Shown here piece by piece: positions 19,773-28,300 of a DNA stretch of 64,000 nt. The position numbers and the translations under genes are program-made. Under the pieces are notes generated by a model. That model had not been told where the DNA came from, made no database searches, and worked only from the letters and a program-made list of their open reading frames with translations. The stretch is from DATNPH01 sp036703315 (lineage in GTDB: Bacteria; Cyanobacteriota; Cyanobacteriia; Cyanobacteriales; Coleofasciculaceae): NCBI GenBank assembly GCA_036703315.1, contig DATNPH010000017.1, positions 1 to 64,000 of the forward strand, in the 5' to 3' direction. Position 1 is the stretch's first letter; each line of letters begins with the position of its first letter.

Positions 19773-19866
19773 ACTGGTTCGCTCCTCACACATCCAGAAT
19801 CATACCCGAAGGTTGTTTATTTTGTCACTATTTTTTGTATAAATTTTTTTTACTATATTTTAAGGT

Positions 19867-20946
19867 TTACAGTTCCACGGGTGCAGGTACACCCAGTTGG
19901 TCTTGTAATAATGATCGCAGCATGCCTTGAGTAACCGCCAGCAACCCCAATCTTGCCTGAGCCAGTTTAGGTGTTTGGGTCTTTACCTCTCCCAAAATGC
20001 GGCAACTGCTGTAGAATTGCTCAAAATCACGGCTCAGAGTACGGCATTGTTTTACCCCATTACCTTGGCCCGAATCGTTGAGTTCATCTTGGCAATCTAA
20101 AATCTGACCGATTAAACCTTGTTCTGTCGGATGTACCAACCGTAGGGTAACCTCCTGTGAGTCTGCCCTTTGGTCATGGTTGAGCCACGGAATCGGGTTT
20201 GGCTCAACTAATTGCCAACTCAGAGTTTTGAAATCCAAGTCCCTCAGCTGAATTAAGCCTTGCCGATGAGCCATGCGTAGAAGCGAACAGCAACGGGCAT
20301 GAGCGTACTGCATCTGGAAGAGAGTTGGAGCGTCTTTTGGACAAGCAAGAGGTGAAGAGGACACAGAAAGTTTCTCCACAAGATTCCTCGTGTCTTGGTG
20401 TATTCTTCCTTTGCTCTCCCTCTCCTGTGCTTCCCCTCTCCTGTGCTGCCTCTCTCCCCTAGTAGGAGGTATCTGAATCATCTGTTGTAACCAGCTAGCC
20501 AAAGCCTGATCGCTCAGCCGAAAGTTAATCCAGCCAGGAGGTACTACCTCAACACTGAAGTCTAAGCACCGGTGAGTGGCACCATCGTGACTAATGGGGA
20601 GAGATGCTATCAGCTGATTAGCGATGTCGAGAGCCTTCCTCTGCCACACAGAAGCAAGCTTGAGAGCGATCGCAGACCTGTACACGATACAGCTATCATC
20701 TGATAAACGGTGCAGAGGAATTGTCTCAAGTGTGAATTTTGCGCTGCCAGATAAATCAGCTGCTATGCCCATTTTGGATAAACCTATCATTGTCCAGAGC
20801 TGTTGTTGCAACAGTTGCTTAATAGCAGTAGAGTTGTTCAGTAAACCTACACTTAAATATCGGCAGTTGTAAGTATTTTTTGCTACTTTCGACTCCATGT
20901 AAAATCTAGAAAAAGTGGCGTTTCCATCACGCTTGGGCTTATGCAT
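19867..20946 (-). CDS. DALR anticodon-binding-domain protein (ArgRS-tail-like)
   Basis: A 359-residue protein whose last 140 residues resemble the DALR domain of arginyl-tRNA synthetase: QYAHARCCSLLRMA near 210-223, and a C-terminal LGLLAVTQGMLRSLLQDQLG leading to PAPVEL. There is no HIGH or KMSKS catalytic core. A low-complexity charged insertion (residues about 165-195, ERQHRRGEAQERESKG) looks like translated repeat DNA. Function unknown; RNA binding is inferred. The ATG at 20946 overlaps the start of the divergent regulator gene; a second ATG at 20898 is possible but lacks a ribosome site. Confidence 0.7.
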   Translation of the reverse strand: MHKPKRDGNATFSRFYMESKVAKNTYNCRYLSVGLLNNSTAIKQLLQQQLWTMIGLSKMGIAADLSGSAKFTLETIPLHRLSDDSCIVYRSAIALKLASVWQRKALDIANQLIASLPISHDGATHRCLDFSVEVVPPGWINFRLSDQALASWLQQMIQIPPTRGERQHRRGEAQERESKGRIHQDTRNLVEKLSVSSSPLACPKDAPTLFQMQYAHARCCSLLRMAHRQGLIQLRDLDFKTLSWQLVEPNPIPWLNHDQRADSQEVTLRLVHPTEQGLIGQILDCQDELNDSGQGNGVKQCRTLSRDFEQFYSSCRILGEVKTQTPKLAQARLGLLAVTQGMLRSLLQDQLGVPAPVEL

Positions 20947-21636
20947 CCCCCATCCTCCCCATCAGAGGCATCTCGACCTTTTTTAACCTGGCAACGGATT
21001 CTTGACTGGGCGCAGGAACACTACCGTTATCGGACTTTCAGCAAAGATGAGCGGATTCCAGCCCGTGCTGGTTTACTGTATCTTGTACAACGCGGGGCAA
21101 TCCGCTTAGTTGGTACTGCTCAAGTCACTGCCAGTACAAGCCATGCTGCGTCTCATTTGTCTCAACAGCCAACAGAAGAAGCTTTTTTAGGTTTCGTTGC
21201 TGCTGGTCAGCCCTTTGAAATTGTGGCGCAGTCACCATTTACACTTTCAGCTTACTCTCACGTTGATCAAACTTCCGTAGTTTGGATGTACTGGCATGAT
21301 CTGGACAACTGGCCTCACTTTCGGAGGGAAGTCTTAGATGCATTTCGGTATCAGCACCAGCGTAAACTTCTTTGGCTAAGTACCTTAGGGCAGCGACGCA
21401 CCATTGATCGACTATTGGGGTTTCTCACATTATTGATAGAAGAATTTGGTGAGCCTTGCCAGAACGGTTACTGTTTGCCATTCCCGTTGACTCATGCGCA
21501 AATTGGTAGCGCCATCGGTTCTACTCGTGTAACAGTAACCCGATTGATAGGTAAGCTGCGCCAACGGGGTCTAATCGGCACTCAAGGAGATAATTTAATT
21601 TACATACCGACTGCGGCAGCAGAGACTAAAAAATAG
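20941..21636 (+). CDS. Crp/Fnr family transcriptional regulator
   Basis: A 231-residue protein: an N-terminal cupin-like sensor domain (residues 15-125) without obvious Cys clusters, a dimerisation helix (FRREVLDAFRYQHQRK), and a C-terminal winged helix with THAQIGSAIGSTRVTVTRLIGKL (residues about 180-202, shown in part) typical of the Crp/NtcA group. It is not NtcA itself, since the N-terminal domain differs. Ligand and targets are unknown. Its ATG shares bases 20941-20946 (ATGCAT) with the divergent gene. Confidence 0.88.
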   Translation: MHPPSSPSEASRPFLTWQRILDWAQEHYRYRTFSKDERIPARAGLLYLVQRGAIRLVGTAQVTASTSHAASHLSQQPTEEAFLGFVAAGQPFEIVAQSPFTLSAYSHVDQTSVVWMYWHDLDNWPHFRREVLDAFRYQHQRKLLWLSTLGQRRTIDRLLGFLTLLIEEFGEPCQNGYCLPFPLTHAQIGSAIGSTRVTVTRLIGKLRQRGLIGTQGDNLIYIPTAAAETKK

Positions 21637-21745
21637 AGGCTAGTGGCAGTTTGACCGTAGCAATTGTACCGACTCCAACTTGACTATCGACCGTAATACT
21701 TCCGCCATGTAAGTCCACACACTTTTTGACCACCACAAGCCCTAG
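21626..21745 (-). pseudogene. C-terminal remnant of a sensor histidine kinase
   Basis: The minus strand encodes LGLVVVKKCVDLHGGSITV, then DSQVGVGTIATVKLPLASIF and a stop. This is the end of a HATPase_c domain (G2 box and final strand). Upstream of LGL the homology stops abruptly, so the kinase body has been deleted. Its 3' end overlaps the 3' end of the Crp-family gene by 11 bp. Confidence 0.8.
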
Positions 21746-21757
21746 TCAATTTGGTGT

Positions 21758-21794
21758 CTTGCAATCAGTGTAGGTTCGAAGCCTACACTGCAAG
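21758..21794. repeat. Hairpin resembling a tRNA T-arm
   Basis: CTTGCA, three unpaired bases, AGTGTAGG, loop TTCGAAG, CCTACACT, GCAAG. The inner part GTAGG-TTCGAAG-CCTAC matches a tRNA T-stem and loop, but there is no D-arm, anticodon arm or acceptor partner, so this is at most a tRNA remnant or a palindromic repeat. It lies directly beside the truncated kinase fragment. Confidence 0.45.
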
Positions 21795-22254
21795 AGCAGT
21801 TCTTCTGCCCTCTGCCCTCTGCATAAGAGCCTTCTTCACTAACTTCCTGATTGAGCAGATAATAAACCGTCAAGAGAGTGACAACACCTAACCCAATCCC
21901 CATAGAGAGTGGGCTGAGAATACTAGAGTTGAGCAAGATCAATCTAAAAACTTTACAGGAATAAAAAAAACAAACCCTACTCCTTCTACAGGTAGGATGA
22001 ATTACAAGCCCCTTTAGGGACTGTCAGGTTTGTTGGGTTCCAAAGAGCGAATCCCTTTACGAATCAAGTCCGTCTTTGTTCAAATGGCACCTTGTACACT
22101 TGCCGACTGCTAGGTAGACAAAATTAAACGGAAGGTGGGCATTGCCTACCTCAATGGTGTAGTTCTCTTCCTCCAGACAATCATGGGCAATACCGGCCCT
22201 ACAACCTGGTTGTGTTTATTTATGTCCATCTGCTTAGTTATTAACAATGACGGA

Positions 22255-22320
22255 CTAGCTCAACGCATTAATGGCGTAGTTGAGATAAATGCTGGCTTCA
22301 CCCGCCACGTCTCCAGAGAT
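22255..22320 (-). pseudogene. C-terminal remnant of a phycobiliprotein alpha subunit
   Basis: The minus strand reads GDVAGEASIYLNYAINALS and stop. The end YxxYAINALS with the preceding SGxxAxEAxxY pattern is characteristic of phycocyanin and phycoerythrocyanin alpha chains. Only about 22 codons survive; the rest was replaced by the nitric oxide synthase fragment on the other strand. Which alpha chain it derives from cannot be told. Confidence 0.55.
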
Positions 22321-23919
22321 GGAGCCAAAGCTCTATAAGTTTAATGATGACGATGTCCTGGAAGTGGAAATTGAGCATCCCACGATTCCAGAGTTCAAGT
22401 CGCTCGGCTTTCGCTGGTACGCCATCCCAGCCATCAGCAACTTCCGCATGGACATTGGCGGTGTTACCTACGGCTGCCTTTCCTTCAATGGCTGGTACAT
22501 GGGTACCGAGATTATGCGGGATTTCCTGGAAGATTGGCGCTAGGACAAGACGGAGGACATCGCCAAAGTACTTAAGCTGGATACCAGTTCTGAGCAAACC
22601 TTGTGGCGCGATCGCGTAGCGTTAGAACTCAACATCGCTATCTTAATACTCGTTCCAGAAAGCCAAAGTGTCGATGGTGGATCACCAGACTGCCTCTAAA
22701 CAGTTCCTCGCCCACGACTTGCGCGAAAAGAAAGCAGGACGCAAGTGTCCGGGAGATACAGGTTTGATTGTACCACCCGCCGGAGGGAGTAACTGTCCAG
22801 TCTGGCATCACCAGATGCGCGACTTTTACCTAGACCCCGCCTATCACCATGCTGCCGACCGATGGGCAGTCGAAGACGACATTGACCTGGAAAAATTCAT
22901 CACCACTACCGACGAGGACGACAACAAACAAGACCGCATCCTGATTCTGTACGCCTCTGAAACAGGTACTGCCGAAGGCTTTGCGCGGAAAGCCGCCCGT
23001 CAACTTCAGCGTTACAAAGCGAAAGTGATGGCACTGGATGAATACAACGCCGATACCCTTGCCTCTGAAAAACTCCTTCTTATCGTTACGTCCACCTTTG
23101 CCAATGGTGAAATGCCTGGAAACGGCAAAAAATTCTTCCAGTGGTTGAAGAAACAGCCGACGGGTTCCCTTGAGGGTTTGAACTATTCTGTCCTAGGAAT
23201 TGGCAGCACCGTTTACGAACACTTCTGTGCCGCCGGAATTTCGGTAGATAAGGCACTCGCGAAGGCAGGGGCTAACCGCATTGTGCCGCTGCATAAAGGG
23301 GATGAAATTAAGGGACAAGCCGACACCTTCAAACAGTGGTTAGGGCTGATTTCCCGTGTGTTAGGTGAGGATGTCACCGCCGCCGATGCCACAACCGCCG
23401 CCACACCGAAGCTGAACGTCACGTTCTTGAGTGAGGCGGAATTGGCAAATGTTGCACCTGTGGCAGTGAGTGGCGATAGAGGTGTCGAAGTTCCTGTTAT
23501 TGCCAATCCTTTCGGGTCTGGAAGTGGCATTCTCCCGTCTTGGCGACCAAAAACTGTACGTGCAAAACCTGATGCAGCAGAAGTCCCAGGATGTCTGGGA
23601 ATTGCTCTCGCATCCCAAGTGTCACTACTACGTTTGTGGGGATGCGAAGATGGCGGATGATGTGTTTGAAGTGATGCTTTCTATTGCCAAAACTGAAGGC
23701 AGTTTATCTCACCCCGAAGCCGTCGGGTTCTTCGACAAGATGAAGCAAGAAAAACGCTTCATAAGTGATGTTTGGGGCGTGCAGTTGAATTTCAAGCAAG
23801 CTATTAAACAAGTGCAAAAAGATAACTACTCCAAAGCCGAAGGGTGGCTGATTCGGGTGCAGCAGCCAGCTGACACTCAAGCATCAGTCAAAGAATTGGT
23901 GCAACCGTTAAGTGTCTAA
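22321..23919 (+). pseudogene. Nitric oxide synthase-like gene, broken (oxygenase end, flavodoxin, reductase end)
   Basis: Three frames together encode a decayed NOS. 22321-22645: RWYAIPAISNFRMDIGGV, FNGWYMGTEI and TLWRDRVALELNIAIL, the NOS oxygenase block holding substrate and pterin residues, interrupted by TAG at 22541-22543 where family members have an aromatic residue. At about 22646 one extra base shifts the frame, which continues YSFQKAKVSMVDHQTAS, GLIVPPAGGSNCPVWHHQM. 22920-23330 is an FMN flavodoxin domain (LYASETGTAEGFA, IVTSTFANGEMPGNG, LGIGSTVYEHFCAAG). After VPVIAN (about 23505) the FAD domain and most of the NADP domain are missing; LEVAFSRLGDQKLYVQ, HYYVCGDAKMADDVF and GFFDKMKQEKRFISDVWG resume in another frame and run to 23919. 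The heme-ligand N-terminus is absent. Known relatives: cyanobacterial NOS with a fused reductase, as in Synechococcus PCC 7335. Not functional as a NOS. Confidence 0.88.
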
Positions 23920-23989
23920 AATTTGGAATTGCTAACTTTAGCTGAAGGAGTCAGGAGCCAGAGTCCGAAAGCATTCTGTCTCCTTAATT

Positions 23990-25648
23990 TTAGCTAAGTT
24001 TAGGCTTCCAAATATCTAGTTCCCAATTCCGTTGAGCTTTTACAGACATTGGAGCAACAAATGTTTTTTGGTAGCTGTAGTATTTTTTAAGGAATTTCTC
24101 TGAAATAAAGGGAGAGTAACCTTTGGTCAAGATAACCAAGTCATACTTCTTTGACTTCACATCGTTGTTAATTTTTTGCAAAAAAGTATCATATCTTCTT
24201 TGGATCTCCCTTCGCTTAGGAGATATAATTTTATCCAAAAAAGCCGGGCGCTTTGTACTCAAAACAAAATATTGAGATTGACCAGAGTCATAAACTTTTT
24301 TTCCTTGTTCTAGAAGAATTGATGCAATAGCAGGCGAGTTGAAAATGTTTTTATGTTGTGAAACTAAAACTTTAAGGTTTTTCCAAGCCATTAAATTATA
24401 GTCAAGTGGAGGTAAAAACTGAGATGAAGAAACGCTTAATAAATTCAATAAAACCAGAAGACTAAATATTAAACCCAGAAACTTATTTTTAGAATGCTTA
24501 AGTTGATTATCTAATAGCTCAAAAGATAATAAAATTAGAAAAGGTGAAATTAAATGGTGAATATAAATCAGCCAACTTCCCCAATGTTGACCTAATTTTG
24601 ACAAAAATATAAACAGAGAAAGTATTAAAGAAAATTCTATAAAGCCAATATTAAAATTAATTAGAGGTTTTTCTAGATTACGGAAATTAAAGCTCAAACT
24701 TTTGTTAATTTTGTTTTTATCATTTTGATAGTTTTGTATATTTATACATTTATTAACCAACAGACAAATAATAAAAATTAGGATAATGCCCAAGTTAGTT
24801 TTACTGTAAGCATAAAGCTGTTGGAGAGGATAGAGTATATCCTGACCAGCAATGTAGTAATTTATCCAAAGTACATTATTAAAGTATGTCTCTAAATTTT
24901 GATTAACTATCCAAATTGTTATCGCTAATGAAACTAATGATATAGCCCCTTGTTGTATGCCTAATTTTTTAGACTTAAAAAGAAACAAGTATAACGTCAA
25001 ATAAAGAATAGATAAAACAAAATACGGCTTTGTTAAGAAACCTAGGATACCAAAGATAACACTTACTAATCGGCTCCAAGAAGAATATTGAAAGCGCCAA
25101 GGAATTAGAATACTATACAAAAATAAAAAGAAACCAAGACCATCGGGTCTAGCTAAAGGTGTCGTAAAATAGAGCAAATGAGCATATAAAATTAGAGTTG
25201 CACTTAATGAAAAAACTAGAGAAACCCTTCGCCATCGCAATGCTGCAAAGAAAACAGAACAGGCTGAGAAAATAAACAAGGCAGAAACAACTCGATGAAC
25301 GGGAAGAGTTGTACCAAATAATTGAGCTAGCGATAAAACAAGAATATGGTAAAAAATTCCGTAGACATTTGTGTATTCGGGTTGATTTTCTAAAGCATAA
25401 GGGTGCCCTCCTTTAAGTAGTAAATCTGTCATTAGTAAAGTAGCACTTTCTCTATATTCATTAGGAAAAATATTGCTAATGACTTGAAAATGGTAAAATA
25501 TTAATTTAATAGAAACAAAAATTATACTAACAATAAGTAAACTCTTTAAAACTGCTTCAATTCTCCATAAATTGTCAGCTTTGTTTAACCTTATACTCCT
25601 TGTCATAAATAATCTTTGAACTCCCTCTATCACCACACCTATTGTCAT
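23990..25648 (-). CDS. Polytopic membrane protein, GT-C glycosyltransferase-like
   Basis: A 552-residue protein with about 10 to 12 hydrophobic spans. After TM1 an extracytoplasmic loop contains EYRESATLLMTDLLLKGGHPYAL, with acidic residues placed as in GT-C polyprenyl-phosphate-sugar transferases, and TTPLARPDGLGFFLF later. The soluble C-terminal 110 residues carry YDLVILTKGYSPF. Substrate unknown; a role in cell-surface glycan or lipid glycosylation is inferred. DNA is much more AT-rich than all neighbours, with many Lys/Asn/Ile codons, which suggests acquisition from elsewhere. A second start at residue 15 (MTRSIRL) is possible. Confidence 0.65.
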   Translation of the reverse strand: MTIGVVIEGVQRLFMTRSIRLNKADNLWRIEAVLKSLLIVSIIFVSIKLIFYHFQVISNIFPNEYRESATLLMTDLLLKGGHPYALENQPEYTNVYGIFYHILVLSLAQLFGTTLPVHRVVSALFIFSACSVFFAALRWRRVSLVFSLSATLILYAHLLYFTTPLARPDGLGFFLFLYSILIPWRFQYSSWSRLVSVIFGILGFLTKPYFVLSILYLTLYLFLFKSKKLGIQQGAISLVSLAITIWIVNQNLETYFNNVLWINYYIAGQDILYPLQQLYAYSKTNLGIILIFIICLLVNKCINIQNYQNDKNKINKSLSFNFRNLEKPLINFNIGFIEFSLILSLFIFLSKLGQHWGSWLIYIHHLISPFLILLSFELLDNQLKHSKNKFLGLIFSLLVLLNLLSVSSSQFLPPLDYNLMAWKNLKVLVSQHKNIFNSPAIASILLEQGKKVYDSGQSQYFVLSTKRPAFLDKIISPKRREIQRRYDTFLQKINNDVKSKKYDLVILTKGYSPFISEKFLKKYYSYQKTFVAPMSVKAQRNWELDIWKPKLS

Positions 25649-25772
25649 ATTTAAAGTACTGAGTGATTCAGCGCTTTTTGATTATCTACGTTAGCGAAGC
25701 GGCACCGAAGGTGCATTCAGCACAGACTCAAAAGCTTCAGCCAGCTGTAGCTACAGAACATGTGAAGAACGA

Positions 25773-27152
25773 TTATTGCCGCAAAGGGACGAAATCAAAA
25801 CCTGTGCTAGAAGTTCTACCAGGTTGAACTTGTATCAGGATTGCTGCACCATTGCGATCGCCTGATGGTAAAAACTGTACTGCGCCTGTGGCACCATTAG
25901 CGGAAAACCCAGAACCAGACAGCGTTTTTTGTAAGCCATCACGGGTGGTGCTTTGTTTTAAACCAGTGATAATCGCTTCTACAGCATCATAAGCCGTTGC
26001 ACTGCGCCAATTTACATCACCGCCCCAAAGTTTACTTGCATTCCCTGCGAAAGGATTCCCTGCAATTGCTCTGGGATGCCAAGCTACAGCTAGCACCATA
26101 CCATTAATAGCCGCTTGTCCCTGCCGTAGCGTTTGGATTGTATACATCGTAGAACTGCCCAATAAAGCCAAACGTCTTTGATTGGCTTGTGCAACATCTA
26201 ATGCTTGGTTAAGTCTGTCTACAGACGGCAAAAGTAGCAAGCCATCCGCGCCTTGACTTACCGCTTGAGAAATAATCGCACTAGCGTTGAAAGTCGCTGC
26301 TGAGAAATCGCAGTTAGTCGAGGCAACTTTGCCACCATCAGACAAAATAGCAGAAGTGAAATCCTCTTTGAGGGATTGACTAGACTGGGCTTGGGAATCT
26401 ATGCATATGGCAATATTTCTTCGCCCATTTTTGATAGCGTAACGGGAAAGAGTATCTGCCTGAAAGCGGATACTAGGGACAGTACGAAATATATAACTGC
26501 CGATTCCTGATAAATTTTTGGCATCGCTAGTAGGGGAAATCATTACCAGCCTGCCATTTTGATACTCTGGTGCAGCGGCAAGAGATGCTTCACTAGAGTT
26601 GTGTCCCACTACAGCTAAAACGTTGGTGTCTTTGGCAAATGCCGCTGCTAGTTGTTTTGCGATCGCGGGATTATTATCATCATTGGCAACTTGTACCTGC
26701 ATTAACTTGCCATTAATGCCGCCAGTTTTGTTCACCTCATCTTGCGCCTGAGCTACACCTCGCAATATTTCTCTAGCAACGTTCAAATTGCTACCAATTG
26801 GCACACTCACAGCAACTTTGATGCCATTACCTTGGGGAACTTTAGCATTATTCAGGTAAATTAATGCCTCTGGATCATTGCGATTCGTTTGTAAGGATGC
26901 TTGAAACTGAGTAGCCGCTGTAGCAAAATCCCCCTTCGCAAACGCTTGTACCCCTGCCTGTTTACTGGAATTACTATCGGCGGCGACGAGAATCTTGTCT
27001 CCTAAACTTATCCGGCTCTGTTGGTTATCAGAGCTAGATAAACCACCTAAATTCAATCCAGAGCGGGTAAACCACCAAACACCCACCCCTATCAAAGCCC
27101 CTGTTATTAGTAGAGACAAAACAAGAACAGTCGTTTCCTTTTTTTGGGACAT
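25773..27152 (-). CDS. Membrane-anchored periplasmic-binding protein (branched-chain amino acid type)
   Basis: A 459-residue protein. It begins MSQKKETTVLVLSLLITG, one N-terminal membrane anchor ending GVWWFTRSG (residues 10-31). A TPR-like segment (AKGDFATAATQFQASLQTNRNDPEALIYLNNA) lies at about 68-102, described here in parts, then a type I periplasmic-binding fold (residues 110-450; VPIGSNLNVAREILRGVAQAQ, VGHNSSEASLAAAPEYQNG). No permease or ATPase genes are near, so it probably senses a ligand rather than feeding an ABC importer. It shares anchor and domain order with the gene at 28301, a paralogue. Confidence 0.82.
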   Translation of the reverse strand: MSQKKETTVLVLSLLITGALIGVGVWWFTRSGLNLGGLSSSDNQQSRISLGDKILVAADSNSSKQAGVQAFAKGDFATAATQFQASLQTNRNDPEALIYLNNAKVPQGNGIKVAVSVPIGSNLNVAREILRGVAQAQDEVNKTGGINGKLMQVQVANDDNNPAIAKQLAAAFAKDTNVLAVVGHNSSEASLAAAPEYQNGRLVMISPTSDAKNLSGIGSYIFRTVPSIRFQADTLSRYAIKNGRRNIAICIDSQAQSSQSLKEDFTSAILSDGGKVASTNCDFSAATFNASAIISQAVSQGADGLLLLPSVDRLNQALDVAQANQRRLALLGSSTMYTIQTLRQGQAAINGMVLAVAWHPRAIAGNPFAGNASKLWGGDVNWRSATAYDAVEAIITGLKQSTTRDGLQKTLSGSGFSANGATGAVQFLPSGDRNGAAILIQVQPGRTSSTGFDFVPLRQ

Positions 27153-27286
27153 CAGCAGCTAGCTAAAGTTAGCCTGTAAGCACGTATGAGATACCTATTA
27201 TCAGCGAATTCTTGCAAACCAGCGTTAGGGATTTAGACATAGGTGCAACCAACTTGAAAACCCTGATGATGTTGATAACCTTGTCC

Positions 27287-28219
27287 TCATTGGCTAGCCG
27301 AGAGAGCTTGCTGTCCTTGGGGCGAAGCTACATAGCCTAGAAAGGCTTGAACTTGAGGGTTGGCAGATTGTTTGTAGGCATAGTAAAGCGTCCGTTGATA
27401 CGGGTAATTGGATGCCTCTGGGGTCAAGCCATCCACTGCGACTGTCCGTACTGTCTGTTGGTTGGCTACCTGAGCAAACGTGGCATAGCCAATACCCTTG
27501 GTTCCTAATGCTTGTAGTAGAGGCGTAGTGGCATCCCGTGGCAGCGTCGTAATATTGGGCGTTTTGCCAAAATTTCCTCCGTTTAGCACCAGTTCTTGAA
27601 ACGTCTGGTGGGTGCCACTGTTAGCAGGTCGATTAACCACCTGGATTGTTCCACCTGAGCCTGCCACAACAGACCAATTCGTAATTTTCCCTTGAAAAAT
27701 TCCTACAACTTGCGCACTCGTTAATCCTTTACGAAAAGGATTTTTCTCTCCAACGACGATCGCTATGGCATCTTTAGTTACAGGTACGGCTGCTAAGCCT
27801 TGAGATTGCTCCTGGGAGGTAAGGGGGCGAGAGATAGCAGCAATGTCCGCAGTTCCCGCTTGGACTGCCTGAATCCCTTTGTCCGTCCCTCCGGCTTGAG
27901 TTTTAACCGTTGTTCCAGAGAATTGTGTTTCAAAGCCACGTTTGAGCGATTGATTAATTTGCACCATGCTGGTGGAACCATCAATTCTTACGATTGTTCC
28001 GTTAGCTACAGTCGTAGGAGGGGTAAATGTTGAACTGGGAGCTGTACGATTAGAGGCTTGAGCTGTCTGTTGGGGGTTTGGGTTGTTAGCGCTGCCCTTA
28101 GTTGAATCACCAATATTAATGCCAGAACTACGAGTAAACCACCAAAAACCGCCACCCAGTAGTGCAGCCGCAGTCAAGAGCGCTAAGACTAGAACCGTGG
28201 TTTCATTTTTCTGAGACAT
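27287..28219 (-). CDS. Membrane-anchored PstS-like phosphate-binding protein
   Basis: A 310-residue protein starting MSQKNETTVLVLALLTAA, with the same anchor as its neighbours (GGFWWFTRSSG). After a Thr/Pro linker comes a PstS-type fold: IDGSTSMVQINQSLKRGFE, AGGTDKGIQAVQAGTADIA, VTKDAIAIVVGEKNP, NRPANSGTHQTFQELVL and GTKGIGYATFAQV, the phosphate or oxyanion loops. No pstCAB genes follow. Flanked by two amino-acid-type binding proteins of the same architecture. Confidence 0.85.
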   Translation of the reverse strand: MSQKNETTVLVLALLTAAALLGGGFWWFTRSSGINIGDSTKGSANNPNPQQTAQASNRTAPSSTFTPPTTVANGTIVRIDGSTSMVQINQSLKRGFETQFSGTTVKTQAGGTDKGIQAVQAGTADIAAISRPLTSQEQSQGLAAVPVTKDAIAIVVGEKNPFRKGLTSAQVVGIFQGKITNWSVVAGSGGTIQVVNRPANSGTHQTFQELVLNGGNFGKTPNITTLPRDATTPLLQALGTKGIGYATFAQVANQQTVRTVAVDGLTPEASNYPYQRTLYYAYKQSANPQVQAFLGYVASPQGQQALSASQ

Positions 28220-28300
28220 GACGCACTCACCAGTTTGTCAAAAAGTGCTGACTGTCCAAGGTCATAGCACAATTTAAACTTGGTATCACATCTACAAGGC

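Noticed and set aside
21742..21942. 66-codon minus-strand frame with one hydrophobic segment (LGVVTLLTVYYLLNQE)
   Set aside because: TTG start, and its end runs through the T-arm-like hairpin and the junction with the kinase remnant; a real small membrane gene cannot be excluded, but nothing supports it.
22065..22130. Minus-strand CTRCH (a CxxCH heme motif) in VGKCTRCHLNKDGLDS
   Set aside because: Could be a scrap of a c-type cytochrome in the decayed region, but only about 17 codons are readable, too short to assign.
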